Shown: positions 27,924-38,689, counted from the stretch's first letter. The stretch is DNA of 64,000 nucleotides from an uncultured Clostridia bacterium (GCA_930971385.1 CAKNGB010000001.1:131670-195669), one strand, 5' to 3'. The notes: generated by a model from the letters alone, not told the origin. Made by a program: numbers and translations.

Positions 27924-30281
27924 ATGATTTTTAAGAAGTTTTTTAATAAGGAGTCTGCTCTCGTTAAGGAGTATGCAGAAAAGTTCAATGTTTTACCATC
28001 AACAATGTATTTGATGCTGTCACGCGGGCTGACAAGCGAAGAAGAAATTAAAGACTATCTTTCCACTGGCAAGCTAATAGATCCTTTCCTCATTAAAGGG
28101 ATGAAAGAATTTTGCGAGCGAATTGATTTAGCAAAGAAAGTGGGCGACAGAATTTTAGTTTTTGGCGACTATGATGTTGATGGTATAAGTGCCACGGCAA
28201 TTATGCTTAAAACGCTGAAAAGGCTGGGTATTAACGCGGATTTTTATCTTCCAAATCGTTATGAGGACGGTTATGGTTTATCATGCGCTGTGATTGATAA
28301 GATTGAAAAAAAGTTCTATCCTGACCTAATTATCACGGTGGATTGCGGAATTTCTTGCTGGCAAGAGGTGGAGTATGCAAAGGAAAAAGGCATTGAAATC
28401 ATCATCACTGACCACCACGAAATTCCAGAAAAATTGCCAGATACGCTTGTTTTGAACGCTAAGATTTTGGACCAAGAATATCCTTTCCGAGAACTTTGCG
28501 GAACAGGACTTGCCTACAAAATCAGCGAGGCGCTTTTAGGGCAGAAAAAGGCAGAGGAGTTTTTGCCGATTGCCTCCATCGCAACGATTGCCGACATTGT
28601 TTCGTTGACAGGAGAAAATAGGAACATCGTTAAGCGTGGTTTTGATATGTTTGACAAACTGCCAATCGGACTTAAACAACTTTTTAAAGAAAACAAGGTT
28701 TCGCTGACATCTCCTAATGCCACCGACATTGCTTTTAAAATTTCGCCAAAGATAAACTCGGCTGGGCGCATGGGAAAGGCGGAGGACAGTTTGGTTTTGT
28801 ATATGAGTGAAGATATGGTGGAAATTAAAAAACACCTTCAAAAAATTTCCGCTCACAACCAAAAAAGGCAGGAACTTTCTTCGGCTATTATGGAGGACTG
28901 CGAAAAAGCAATTAAAAAAATGGACTTATCCAAAACACGCGTCATTGTGCTTGCCTCGAAAAAATGGGACCAAGGAATTTTGGGTATTGCGTGCGCAAGG
29001 CTTGTGGAAGAGTATAATAGACCGGTCTTTCTTTTTTCGCAGACAGGCGATGTGCTTCACGGCTCGGGAAGAAGCATAACCGACATTAATATCCACGAAC
29101 TTCTCTCTTCCATGCAGGATATTTTGGAAACTTTTGGCGGTCACACCATGGCAGCAGGGCTGACGCTTAAACGCGAAAACTATGAAGATTTTTCAAAGCG
29201 CGTCAATGCGTTTGTGTTTGAGCATATTAGTGATAAAGTTTTCATCCCAATTAAGTATTACGACCTTGACATCAAACTTGAAGAACTTGATGATAGGTTT
29301 TTAAACGAACTTAAACTTTTGGAACCTTATGGATGTGGAAATCCGAAACCAAAGTTTAGAATAACCGCAGAAAATGTGGAAATTTTGCCTATGAAATATT
29401 GCCAGCAACACGCCAACATCAACATTGGCGACTTACAACTTGTTTACTTTAATTTTGCTAAGAAATTTAATCCGCTTTTCTTTTCAAGATATAAATCGTT
29501 CATCTTTGAATTTCAGGAAAACGGCAAGCGTGGCACAGTTTCCGATTTCGATGCAGGAAGTTTCATCATCGACAATGCGCATATCTACACATATCCAGTG
29601 CAACTTGAACAACTTATGTTTGCAAATTTAGACGATTTAACTTTTTCTTACTATCCTCAAAGTGACCTTTTAAACTTTGTTGCTGGCACGCAAAGCACGG
29701 TTTACGGCACGGCGTTTGTGACATATTCGGCTTACGATTTTGTTTCTTTTTCCAAAAATTACTCCAAAGAAAACATCTTCCACATCGGCATTTACGACGA
29801 GGAACTTCTTGGTTATAACAGCCTTCTTCTTTCGCCAAGAGGGGTTAATTGGGCAAAAAATTTTGAAAAAATCATCTTCCTTTCGCCAGTTTTAGACAGT
29901 GGCTTTTTAAGTGAGATTAAAAAGGTTTCAAAGGCGGAAATCTATCTTCCACTTGAAACTTTTCAAGACAAAAATCGCTTTAACGGCATAAATTTATCTC
30001 GCGAAAGTTTTGGCAAGGTTTTCAAGGCGCTTGCGGGAAGAAGTGGGAAAAAATATTATTCTCCAGTTGATTTTTATGAAGATAAACTGAAAGGAAAAGT
30101 TTCGTTTGACACATTCTATTCAGCGTATTTAACTTTTTGCCAACTTGGGCTTATAAAAAAAGTGGATGAAACATATTTTAATTTTACTGAGGTTAAGAAC
30201 ATTAAAAGACCGCTGACAAATTCAACGCTATATAACAAATTGTCGCTTATTAAAAATTCATGGAGTAAAAATGAGAGATAA
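27924..30281 (+). CDS. recJ: Single-stranded-DNA-specific exonuclease RecJ
   Basis: VFGDYDVDGISATAI, DLIITVDCGIS, IITDHHEIPE, LCGTGLAYKI, FGGHTMAAGLTL. Confidence 0.96.
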   Translation: MIFKKFFNKESALVKEYAEKFNVLPSTMYLMLSRGLTSEEEIKDYLSTGKLIDPFLIKGMKEFCERIDLAKKVGDRILVFGDYDVDGISATAIMLKTLKRLGINADFYLPNRYEDGYGLSCAVIDKIEKKFYPDLIITVDCGISCWQEVEYAKEKGIEIIITDHHEIPEKLPDTLVLNAKILDQEYPFRELCGTGLAYKISEALLGQKKAEEFLPIASIATIADIVSLTGENRNIVKRGFDMFDKLPIGLKQLFKENKVSLTSPNATDIAFKISPKINSAGRMGKAEDSLVLYMSEDMVEIKKHLQKISAHNQKRQELSSAIMEDCEKAIKKMDLSKTRVIVLASKKWDQGILGIACARLVEEYNRPVFLFSQTGDVLHGSGRSITDINIHELLSSMQDILETFGGHTMAAGLTLKRENYEDFSKRVNAFVFEHISDKVFIPIKYYDLDIKLEELDDRFLNELKLLEPYGCGNPKPKFRITAENVEILPMKYCQQHANINIGDLQLVYFNFAKKFNPLFFSRYKSFIFEFQENGKRGTVSDFDAGSFIIDNAHIYTYPVQLEQLMFANLDDLTFSYYPQSDLLNFVAGTQSTVYGTAFVTYSAYDFVSFSKNYSKENIFHIGIYDEELLGYNSLLLSPRGVNWAKNFEKIIFLSPVLDSGFLSEIKKVSKAEIYLPLETFQDKNRFNGINLSRESFGKVFKALAGRSGKKYYSPVDFYEDKLKGKVSFDTFYSAYLTFCQLGLIKKVDETYFNFTEVKNIKRPLTNSTLYNKLSLIKNSWSKNER

Positions 30282-32352
30282 GGTTATTGAAAACATCAAA
30301 ACGCACTTTAAACTTTCGGCACACGAACTTAAACTTGTGAACATTTTTGTGGTGGAGGAAATCAACCTCGACAGGCTTAATCATGTGGTGGACATCATGG
30401 CGGAATACTATATGCAGACCGAGGTTTTGATGGCATATCTTCTTTTCCAATTCTATAAAGTTTTGCCAGAAGAGGCGGAATCTTATGAAGAAAAATTGAC
30501 GATTGCCGAGCGCAAACTTTTTGCCACTTTTAAACAATTAAGAAATGTGCACACAATAAGCCGAAGTGGTGAGGCGGAGGATATTAAGCGTATGTTTGTG
30601 GCAATCTGCCAAGATATGCGTGTTGTTATCATCAAGTTTGCAACGATTGACTATGACCTTCAAAGAATAACATTGCCACTTACCGACGAAACAAGAAAAT
30701 TTGCCAAAATGGTTTCTGATATTTTTGCTCCTCTTGCTGAAAGTTTGGGACTTAGTAAGTTTAAGTCGTCTTTTGAGGAAACCACTTTTAAACTTTTAGA
30801 GCCAAAGGCGTATAACGAACTTAAAGACAATGCGCTAATGAAAGTGGACGACAATATGCGCCTTATGGAAGTGGTGGAGAAAAAACTTCAAAAAATTTTG
30901 GATGAACTTCAAATCAAAGGCGAAATTCAAAAGCGTCAAAAGCACTATTACAGTGTGTATAAGAAAATCAAAAAGAAAAACATCACTCTTGGCAAGGTGT
31001 ATGACCTTCTTGCTATGCGCGTTATTGTGCCGACGGTGGAAGATTGCTATTCTGTGCTTGGAAAAATTCACGCCATTTATAAGCCTATTCCAGAGCGTGT
31101 GAAAGATTATATTGCCAATCCTAAGCCAAATGGCTATCAAAGTTTACACACCACAATTATTGCTGACAACAATAGACCGCTGGAAATTCAAATTAGAACC
31201 TTTGATATGCATAAGCACGCGGAATACGGAATTGCAGCACATTGGATATATAAAGAAAGACGCTCGTCGAATAAGTTTGATGCTAAGTTTGCTCGTATCA
31301 AGCAAATTTTGGATAACTCGAAAGAATTAAGCCCAGAGGAGTTCCTTGAAACTTTGAAAACTGACCTATACGGCGAAAGCATCTTTGTTCAAACGCCAAA
31401 AGGTAAGGTTTTGGAACTTCCAGTGCATTCCACTGTCATCGATTTTGCCTATGCCATTCACACCGAAATCGGTAACAAGTGCGTGGGCGGAAAAATTAAT
31501 GGAAAACTCTATCCAATAACCACAGAATTAAATAACGGCGACACGGTGGAGATTATCACAAACCAAAACAGCAAAGGTCCATCGCGTGATTGGCTTAAAC
31601 ACATTAAAACCTCTTCTGCAAGAAGTAAAATTCGCTCGTTTTTCAAAAGTGAATTTAAGGAAGAAAACACCAAACAAGGAAAAATCATCTTTGAACAAGC
31701 ACTTAAAGCGAAAAACTTAAACATCTCTAAGCAAGATAAGGAAAACTACCTTAAAGAAATTGCTTCCAGCATGATGATGGAAAATATTGATATGCTATTT
31801 GCCGAAGTGGGAGGCGGGTCTCTTGCCATAAATTCTCTTATGGGCAGGTTTATGAATTTATATTTCAAAGACCGCGCAAAAGAAATTAAGCCAAGCGTGA
31901 TTGAAGTTAAGAAGAATAAAGACGGCGTTTTGGTGGACGGCGAAAGCGGGCTTTTAATTCGCTATGCAGGATGTTGCACTCCAGTTATGGGAGATGATAT
32001 AATAGGATATATCTCTCGTGGACGCGGAGTGACCATACATAGAAAAGAGTGCCCAAACTTAAAATTCCTTGAAAAAGAAAGGCTGATTGGAGCGAAATGG
32101 GAGGATAACATCAACTCCAAATTTGTTGCCACCATTAAAATTATCGCCGAAAACGAGCCAAAAGTTGTGGACTATGTTAACAATGTGCTTAGGAATTTGA
32201 AAATTACACTTAAAGCCTTTAACTATAAAAAAGTTAAAGAGGAAATTCAGTTTAATGTTATCTTGGAAGTTAATGGCAAAGAGGAAATTGATAATGCAAT
32301 CAACATATTTGAAGGAGTGAAGGGAGTTAATAAAGTTTATAGGAGTGAATGA
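30271..32352 (+). CDS. RelA/SpoT-family (p)ppGpp synthetase/hydrolase
   Basis: Synthetase region VYDLLAMRVIVPTVEDCYSVLG, PKPNGYQSLHTTI, EIQIRTFDMHKHAEYGIAAHWIYKE; TGS and ZFD/ACT-like C-terminus. Confidence 0.94.
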   Translation: MRDKVIENIKTHFKLSAHELKLVNIFVVEEINLDRLNHVVDIMAEYYMQTEVLMAYLLFQFYKVLPEEAESYEEKLTIAERKLFATFKQLRNVHTISRSGEAEDIKRMFVAICQDMRVVIIKFATIDYDLQRITLPLTDETRKFAKMVSDIFAPLAESLGLSKFKSSFEETTFKLLEPKAYNELKDNALMKVDDNMRLMEVVEKKLQKILDELQIKGEIQKRQKHYYSVYKKIKKKNITLGKVYDLLAMRVIVPTVEDCYSVLGKIHAIYKPIPERVKDYIANPKPNGYQSLHTTIIADNNRPLEIQIRTFDMHKHAEYGIAAHWIYKERRSSNKFDAKFARIKQILDNSKELSPEEFLETLKTDLYGESIFVQTPKGKVLELPVHSTVIDFAYAIHTEIGNKCVGGKINGKLYPITTELNNGDTVEIITNQNSKGPSRDWLKHIKTSSARSKIRSFFKSEFKEENTKQGKIIFEQALKAKNLNISKQDKENYLKEIASSMMMENIDMLFAEVGGGSLAINSLMGRFMNLYFKDRAKEIKPSVIEVKKNKDGVLVDGESGLLIRYAGCCTPVMGDDIIGYISRGRGVTIHRKECPNLKFLEKERLIGAKWEDNINSKFVATIKIIAENEPKVVDYVNNVLRNLKITLKAFNYKKVKEEIQFNVILEVNGKEEIDNAINIFEGVKGVNKVYRSE

Positions 32353-33758
32353 TGAAAATTGTTTGTGAAAGCTATGAATATGAAAAGGATATGCAAGACC
32401 TTGTCAACCTCTTTTATCCAGAGGGTGCGCCTTTTTCCATTCATCATAAAGACAGCACTTTGGGTTCAACCATAACAAGCACAATAATTATTAATGACGG
32501 CTTGAACGAAAAGGAATATGTTAAATTTTTCACTCTTCCAAACGGCTTAACGCCTCTTCGCGAAAAAAGTTTTAAAAAAGGCGCTTTTAAAAATCATCTC
32601 TATCAAGTTTTAAGCGCAATTGCAAAGAAAACTTTGCCTTGGGGTTCACTCACTGGCATTAGACCTTGCAAGATGATGCGTGAAATGGTGGAACGCGGAG
32701 AAATTAAAGAACACATTGTGCCAGAAGTTTTGATGAAAGAATTTTTTGTGGATGAAAAGAAGGCAAAACTTGTGTTTGAAATCATGAAAAACCAAAAGTG
32801 CATAATTAAAAACGACAAACTTGTGGACCTATTCATAAACATTCCTATCTGCCCAACAAGATGCAATTATTGCTCGTTCATTTCAAACGAATTATGCTCG
32901 GTGGCGGACAAGGTGGACTTATATCTCGACTGCCTTTTAAAAGAACTTAGGGCGGTTAAAGAACTTATCGCAGAAAAATCGTATATTATAAGAACAATCT
33001 ACATCGGCGGAGGCACGCCAACAGTTTTAACTGTTAGGCAACTTGAAAAACTTCTTGCTGAAATCAACTATCCAGTTTCGGAATTTACAGTGGAGTGCGG
33101 TCGCGCCGACACGATAACGCGAGAAAAACTGGAAATCTTAAAAAAGTATAATGTCAACAGAATTTCCATAAATCCTCAAACCTTCTGCGAAAGCACGTTA
33201 AAGCGTATTGGCAGAAAGCAGACAAACAAGCAGATTTTCGACGCATATATGCTTGCCATGGAGTATGATTTTATTGTGAATATGGACATGATTGCAGGGC
33301 TTCCAGGCGAAAAACTTGGCATATTTAAACGCTCTATTAACACACTTTTGGAGTTATCTCCACAAAACATCACTGTTCACACCTTGTCCATTAAAAACGG
33401 CGCATTACTTAAAGAAGATACCTCGCAAGTTTTTGGCAGAGATGTTCCAAAAATGGTGGACTATGCTGAAGAAATCTTGCAAGAAAATGGCTATAAACCA
33501 TATTATATTTATCGTCAAAAACATCAAATTGGGGGCTTAGAGAATGTGGGATATTTTAGAGATGGCCATGTTTGCATATTTAACATCGACAGCATGGAGG
33601 ATGTTTCTTCTGTTATTGGCGTGGGTGCAGGTGCGATATCTAAAAGGGTGTTCAACCTTGAAAATCGCTTAGAGCGTGAACCAAATTGTAAGTTTATTAA
33701 CGATTATATCGCTAGAATTGACGAAATGGTGGCAAAAAAGATAAAATTTTTCTCATAA
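32349..33758 (+). CDS. hemZ: HemZ-like radical SAM protein (coproporphyrinogen dehydrogenase family)
   Basis: INIPICPTRCNYCSFISNE (CxxxCxxC), YIGGGTPTVLT; N-terminal extension typical of HemZ. Confidence 0.85.
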   Translation: MMKIVCESYEYEKDMQDLVNLFYPEGAPFSIHHKDSTLGSTITSTIIINDGLNEKEYVKFFTLPNGLTPLREKSFKKGAFKNHLYQVLSAIAKKTLPWGSLTGIRPCKMMREMVERGEIKEHIVPEVLMKEFFVDEKKAKLVFEIMKNQKCIIKNDKLVDLFINIPICPTRCNYCSFISNELCSVADKVDLYLDCLLKELRAVKELIAEKSYIIRTIYIGGGTPTVLTVRQLEKLLAEINYPVSEFTVECGRADTITREKLEILKKYNVNRISINPQTFCESTLKRIGRKQTNKQIFDAYMLAMEYDFIVNMDMIAGLPGEKLGIFKRSINTLLELSPQNITVHTLSIKNGALLKEDTSQVFGRDVPKMVDYAEEILQENGYKPYYIYRQKHQIGGLENVGYFRDGHVCIFNIDSMEDVSSVIGVGAGAISKRVFNLENRLEREPNCKFINDYIARIDEMVAKKIKFFS

Positions 33759-33829
33759 ACAAAGAAAATTTGTTAAAAATTCTTTACAAATTAAAAAAGA
33801 TGTGCTAAAATGAAAAAGTCGATTTTATG

Positions 33830-33890
33830 CATCACACAGTTTTGTGGAGTCCTTCGACCCTTGGCTTTGTGAGTGCAAGAAAAACTTTAA
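33830..33890 (+). promoter_or_regulatory. Possible rpsO (S15) leader structure
   Basis: gcatcacacag...ggagtccttcgacccttgg...ctttgtgagtgc forms an imperfect stem just upstream of rpsO. Confidence 0.4.
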
Positions 33891-33902
33891 ATGGAGGGAA
33901 AT

Positions 33903-34172
33903 ATGGATAAGCAAGTTAAAGGCGAAATCATTGCAAAGTTTAAGCAATCGGAAAACGACACTGGCTCTGTTCAAGTTCAAGTTGCACTTTTAACTGAAAG
34001 AATCAATCACTTGACCGAGCACCTTAAAAAGAACCCTAAAGACAACCATTCAAGACGCGGACTTCTTCAAATGGTTGGTAAAAGAAAGGGCTTTTTGCAA
34101 TACTTAAAAGACAGAGATATTGAAGCTTACAGACAACTTATCAAAGCATTAAATATCAGAGAAGTTAAATAA
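33903..34172 (+). CDS. rpsO: 30S ribosomal protein S15
   Basis: [50 protein letters not shown]. Confidence 0.98.
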   Translation: MDKQVKGEIIAKFKQSENDTGSVQVQVALLTERINHLTEHLKKNPKDNHSRRGLLQMVGKRKGFLQYLKDRDIEAYRQLIKALNIREVK

Positions 34173-34234
34173 TTTTAAAGGGGAGGATAATGTTTTTTTC
34201 TTCCCTTTTTTCAATGTTCGAATAGGAGTTTAGC

Positions 34235-36337
34235 ATGAAAACAGAGTTATCAAAAAAATATAAAATTGAAATCGCGGGCAAGGAAGTGACCTTTGAAACA
34301 GGCGCACTTTGTATGCAAGCAAACGGCTCTTGTCTTGTTTCTTGTGGCGAAACAGTTATCATGGTTAACGTCACAATGAGCGACGAGCCAAAACCTGGCA
34401 TAGACTTTTTCCCACTTTCTGTGGAATATCAAGAAAAGATGTATTCAGTTGGAAAAATTCCAGGAGGTTTTAAAAAGAGAGAGGGCAGACCTTCCGATAA
34501 GGCAATCTTGGTTTCTCGCCTTATCGACCGTCCACTTCGTCCACTTTTTCCAAAGGGATTTTTCAACGATGTTGTGGTTGTGGCAACTGCTCTTTCCATC
34601 GACCCAGATGTTTCTCCAGAACCTCTTGCAATGCTTGGGTCATCGTTCGCTCTTTCCATTTCCGACATACCTTTCCAAGGGCCAACTGGCTCAGTTTTGG
34701 TTGGGCTTGTTGACGGAAAATTCATCATCAATCCAAATCAGGAAGAGCGTGAAAAAAGCGACCTTCACTTAACTGTTTCTGGCACAGAAGAAGCCGTTTT
34801 AATGGTGGAAGCAGGAGCAAATGAAGTTCCTGAAAGCGAAGTTTTGGAAGGCATCATGCTTGCTCACGAAGAAATCAAGAAAATTTGCAAATTCATTAAG
34901 AAAGTTAAAGAGGAAATTGGAAAGGAAGTCAATCCAAAAATTTCCTATTATGTTGTTCCTGAAGAAATTGAAAATGAAGTTAGAAAGTATGCCGACACTA
35001 TGCTTGACGAGGCACTTGACACTTTCGACCGTCATGTTCGCCAAGTAAGGCAAGACGAGGTTGACGCAAAGGTTAAGGAGCATTTTGCTGAGATTTTCCC
35101 AGAGAAAGAAAGAGAAATTGGCGATGTTCTATACAAGATGACCAAAGAAAAAGTGCGCAACAAAATTTTAACAAAAGGCATTCGTCCAGACGGAAGAACT
35201 TTGGAGCAAATTCGTCCTATTTGGTGCGAAGTTGGCGTTTTACCAAGAGTTCATGGAAGTGCTGTTTTCACGCGTGGCGAAACACAGGTACTCTCTGCTT
35301 TAACACTTGGCACAGTTAGCGATGTGCAACAACTTGACGGCTTGGATGACGAAGAAGTTAACCGCTATGTTCATCACTACAATATGCCACCATATGCAAC
35401 AGGCGAAGCGAAGATGATTAAGGGAACAGGAAGAAGAGAAATTGGGCATGGCGCTCTTGCAGAACGCGCATTAGAGCCAGTTGTTCCAAAGGAAGATGTT
35501 TTCCCATATGCTCTTAGAATTGTTTCTGAAGTTTTGTCGTCTAACGGCTCATCCTCAATGGCAAGCGTTTGTGGCTCCACTTTGGCACTTATGGATGGCG
35601 GTGTGCCAATCTCAGCACCAGTTGCTGGAATTGCCATGGGGCTTATTAAAGATGATAAATCTCACAAGGTGGCAGTGCTTTCTGACATTCAAGGCTTAGA
35701 GGACTTCCTCGGCGATATGGACTTCAAAGTGACAGGCACAAGCAAAGGTGTCACAGCAATTCAAATGGATATTAAAATTAAGGGCATCGACAAGGCAATC
35801 TTAACAGAGGCTTTGGAACGCGCAAAAATTGGAAGAATGTTCATTATGAACAAACTTCTTGAATGTATCAGCGAGCCAAGAAAGGAGATTTCTCAATATG
35901 CTCCTAAGATTATCACCTTTGAAATTGACCCTGAAAAAATTAAGGATGTTATCGGCTCTGGCGGAAAAACAATCAACAAAATCATTGCTGAAACTGGCGT
36001 GAAGATTGATATTGAAGACGACGGAAGCGTGTTCATTGCATCTGTAGACTCCGCTATGAACGAAAAGGCAAAGAAAATCATCCTATCCATTGTGGAAGAT
36101 GTGGAAGTTGGCGATGTTTACGACGGCAAGGTGGCAAGAATAACCTCGTTCGGCGCTTTTGTTGACCTTGGCGGTGGAAAAGAAGGGATGATTCACATTT
36201 CCAAACTTTCCAAAAAACGCGTGAACAAGGTGGAAGATGTTGTAAAGATTGGCGACAGCGTGGAAGTTGAAGTTATCAAGATTGACGAGAAAGGCAGAAT
36301 TGACCTTAAACGCATTGAAAAAGAAGAAAACAAGTAA
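34235..36337 (+). CDS. pnp: Polyribonucleotide nucleotidyltransferase
   Basis: GKIPGGFKKREGRPSDKAILVSRLIDRPLRPLFP; KH plus S1 C-terminus. Confidence 0.98.
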   Translation: MKTELSKKYKIEIAGKEVTFETGALCMQANGSCLVSCGETVIMVNVTMSDEPKPGIDFFPLSVEYQEKMYSVGKIPGGFKKREGRPSDKAILVSRLIDRPLRPLFPKGFFNDVVVVATALSIDPDVSPEPLAMLGSSFALSISDIPFQGPTGSVLVGLVDGKFIINPNQEEREKSDLHLTVSGTEEAVLMVEAGANEVPESEVLEGIMLAHEEIKKICKFIKKVKEEIGKEVNPKISYYVVPEEIENEVRKYADTMLDEALDTFDRHVRQVRQDEVDAKVKEHFAEIFPEKEREIGDVLYKMTKEKVRNKILTKGIRPDGRTLEQIRPIWCEVGVLPRVHGSAVFTRGETQVLSALTLGTVSDVQQLDGLDDEEVNRYVHHYNMPPYATGEAKMIKGTGRREIGHGALAERALEPVVPKEDVFPYALRIVSEVLSSNGSSSMASVCGSTLALMDGGVPISAPVAGIAMGLIKDDKSHKVAVLSDIQGLEDFLGDMDFKVTGTSKGVTAIQMDIKIKGIDKAILTEALERAKIGRMFIMNKLLECISEPRKEISQYAPKIITFEIDPEKIKDVIGSGGKTINKIIAETGVKIDIEDDGSVFIASVDSAMNEKAKKIILSIVEDVEVGDVYDGKVARITSFGAFVDLGGGKEGMIHISKLSKKRVNKVEDVVKIGDSVEVEVIKIDEKGRIDLKRIEKEENK

Positions 36338-36444
36338 GATTTAAGAGGTTTGTTAATCAAATCTCTTTTTTCTTTAAAATTTTTTAAGAATTGTTTTGAA
36401 TTATTTTTGATATATGTTAATATATTCATATATAGGAGTTTGAT

Positions 36445-36960
36445 ATGAGTGTAATGTTCTGGGTGTGGCTAGGGATTATCGTGGTCACAGCGATTGTGGA
36501 AATTTTTACCATGGAACTTGTGTCGATTTGGTTCACGATTGGTGCGATTATTCCTTTCATCCTTTCGGGAACGACGACGCTTGCGCTTGAGTGGCAAATC
36601 TTGATTTTTGTGGCAGTTTCCGCAATTTTAATGCTTTCACTTCGCGGTGTGACAAAGAAATTTCTTCTTAAAAACGCAAAAGAAAAGACCAATTTAGATT
36701 TGCTGGTGGGCAAAAAAGTGAGAATGTTGGAACGCACCGATTTTGAAACCATGGGCTCGGTTAAAATCAATGATGTGGTTTGGTCGGCAGTTGGCGAGCA
36801 TAACGAGACCATTGAAAAAGACGAAATTGTGGAAGTTGTGAAAATTTCTGGAAATAAAGTCATCGTCAAAAAAATTGAAGATAAGAGAGACAACAGGAAA
36901 GAAACAGGCGAACTTGTTGAAACAGAGGAAAAGAAAAAAAGTAAGAAGGAGGAAAAATAG
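36445..36960 (+). CDS. NfeD-like membrane protein
   Basis: N-terminal TM helices and C-terminal OB-like domain (LVGKKVRMLERTDFETMGSVKINDVVWSAV); next to SPFH gene. Confidence 0.85.
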   Translation: MSVMFWVWLGIIVVTAIVEIFTMELVSIWFTIGAIIPFILSGTTTLALEWQILIFVAVSAILMLSLRGVTKKFLLKNAKEKTNLDLLVGKKVRMLERTDFETMGSVKINDVVWSAVGEHNETIEKDEIVEVVKISGNKVIVKKIEDKRDNRKETGELVETEEKKKSKKEEK

Positions 36961-36962
36961 TT

Positions 36963-37940
36963 ATGCATCCAGTTGCCATAGTTTTCATTGTTTTAGGGGC
37001 ATTATTGTTAATCTGCCTATTTTGTTCAATCAGAATTGTGCGTCAAGCAACCGCAGTTGTTGTGGAAAGGCTTGGTAAATATCGCAAAACCTTAGAAACA
37101 GGCGTCCACATGGTCATTCCGTTTTTTGACCGTTGCAGTAAGCCTATTTCTTTAAAAGAAATTGTGGCAGATTTCCGCCCACAACCAGTTATCACAAAGG
37201 ATAACGTCACCATGCAAATCGACACGGTTGTGTATTTTCAAATTACCGATCCAAAACTTTATACCTATGGCGTGGATAGGCCAGTGCTTGCCATTGAAAA
37301 CTTAACTGCAACAACTTTAAGAAATATTGTCGGCGAACTTGAACTTGACGAAACTTTGACCTCGCGTGACACTGTTAACTCGAAGATGAGAATAATTTTG
37401 GACGAAGCAACTGACCCATGGGGAATTAAAATTAACCGTGTGGAACTTAAAAACATTTTGCCTCCAAAAGATATTCAAGACGCCATGGAAAAACAGATGC
37501 GTGCAGAGCGCGAACGCCGTGAGCAAATTTTGAAGGCGGAAGGCGAAAAGCGTTCCAACATCTTGGTGGCAGAAGGTGAGAAACAAGCACAAATTCTTCG
37601 CGCAGAAGCGGAAAAACAAACTAAAATTTTGCAAGCTGAGGCTGATAAAGAGGCACTCATTGCAAGGGCGGAAGGTGAAAACAAGGCGATCAATTTAATT
37701 AACAGTGCAAAGCCAGACGCATCTTACATCACTCTTCAAGGATTTGAGGCGCTTAAAGTGCTTGCTGAAGGAAATTCCACAAAAATCATTGTGCCAAGCG
37801 AACTTCAAAATGTCAGCGGACTTCTTACCAGCATGGCAGAGGTTATCAAAGAGGGCAACATCGTCACAGGAGAAGCCACAAAGCCAAAACAAGAACCTAA
37901 AAAAGAAACAAAAACGGAAACTAAACCAAATAAGAAATAA
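36963..37940 (+). CDS. SPFH/band 7 (stomatin/QmcA-like) protein
   Basis: VVERLGKYRKTLETGVHMVIPFFDRC, DNVTMQIDTVVYFQITDPKLYTYGV; EAEKQTKILQAEA coiled coil. Confidence 0.93.
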   Translation: MHPVAIVFIVLGALLLICLFCSIRIVRQATAVVVERLGKYRKTLETGVHMVIPFFDRCSKPISLKEIVADFRPQPVITKDNVTMQIDTVVYFQITDPKLYTYGVDRPVLAIENLTATTLRNIVGELELDETLTSRDTVNSKMRIILDEATDPWGIKINRVELKNILPPKDIQDAMEKQMRAERERREQILKAEGEKRSNILVAEGEKQAQILRAEAEKQTKILQAEADKEALIARAEGENKAINLINSAKPDASYITLQGFEALKVLAEGNSTKIIVPSELQNVSGLLTSMAEVIKEGNIVTGEATKPKQEPKKETKTETKPNKK

Positions 37941-38002
37941 GTTAAAACAAATGCATTTTAATCCACATTCAAACCATTTTGCTTAATTTGTTTCGCCAAA
38001 CG

Positions 38003-38035
38003 TAAAAACACTTTGCTATGGCAAAGTGTTTTTTA
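38003..38035. terminator. Terminator hairpin beside tRNA-Lys
   Basis: AAAAACACTTTGC-tat-GGCAAAGTGTTTTTT. Confidence 0.75.
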
Positions 38036-38041
38036 ATTTGG

Positions 38042-38114
38042 TGGACTGCCAGGGGCTCGAACCCTGGACCCCGGGATTAAGAGTCTCGTGCTCTACCAAC
38101 TGAGCTAGCAGTCC
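38042..38114 (-). tRNA. tRNA-Lys (anticodon CTT)
   Basis: GGACTGCTAGCTCAGTTGGTAGAGC...CTCTTAA...GGGTTCGAGCCCCTGGCAGTCC cloverleaf with one anticodon-stem mismatch. Confidence 0.9.
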
Positions 38115-38277
38115 ATATGACTTTCATTGCGTTACAATTTCGGCTAATTTTTCAACTTTTCTCTATTTTACTTAAATTTTGTGGAAAAGTTGTTAATTTT
38201 TTAGCGCGCAATAAAAAAACTATGTGTATTATACAACACATTAAAATTTTTGTCAATTATTTTTAATAAATTTCTCT

Positions 38278-38292
38278 TATGATTTTGTTTTT
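38278..38292. repeat. Left target-site-type direct repeat of the prophage array (TATGATTTTGTTTTT)
   Basis: Same 15 nt at 59999..60013; absent at the inter-copy junction near 49147. Confidence 0.85.
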
Positions 38293-38298
38293 TGTTAG

Positions 38299-38336
38299 GT
38301 CTTATACTTATTGTCGTAAGGTATAGGACTTTTTTT
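38299..38336 (+). terminator. Terminator-like hairpin at the element left end (copy 1; copy 2 at 49153..49190)
   Basis: GTCTTATACTTA-ttgtcg-TAAGGTATAGGACTTTTTTT. Confidence 0.6.
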
Positions 38337-38395
38337 ATTAGGCACTTTTATATACTTTTACAAAAATTCAATGTAAAAGGGGGTGAAATATGTAA

Positions 38396-38629
38396 ATGCT
38401 GAAAAGTAAGAAAAATGTTGCAACTAGGAAAGATTATGTTGTCACTAATCTTCGAAAGTCAAAATCTGGAAGAAATTATGCTGTTGTGTTTCGACCAAAA
38501 GTTAAAGATTTTGTTGTTGCAAATGGTTATAACACCAAAGACGGCACTTGGGCACAAGGCTATTATGGCTTTAAGTCTAGAAAGTCGGCCGTAAAAGTTG
38601 CTGAAAAGAATGCAAGAAAGTTTTTTTAA
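38396..38629 (+). CDS. Small basic phage protein (77 aa), copy 1
   Basis: First gene of the unit; GGGGGTG SD; no TM. Confidence 0.75.
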   Translation: MLKSKKNVATRKDYVVTNLRKSKSGRNYAVVFRPKVKDFVVANGYNTKDGTWAQGYYGFKSRKSAVKVAEKNARKFF

Positions 38630-38689
38630 AAGGGACTGTTTACCCCTTGAAGTTAAACAAAAATTTAAAAATTAAAAGGAAATAAGGAA

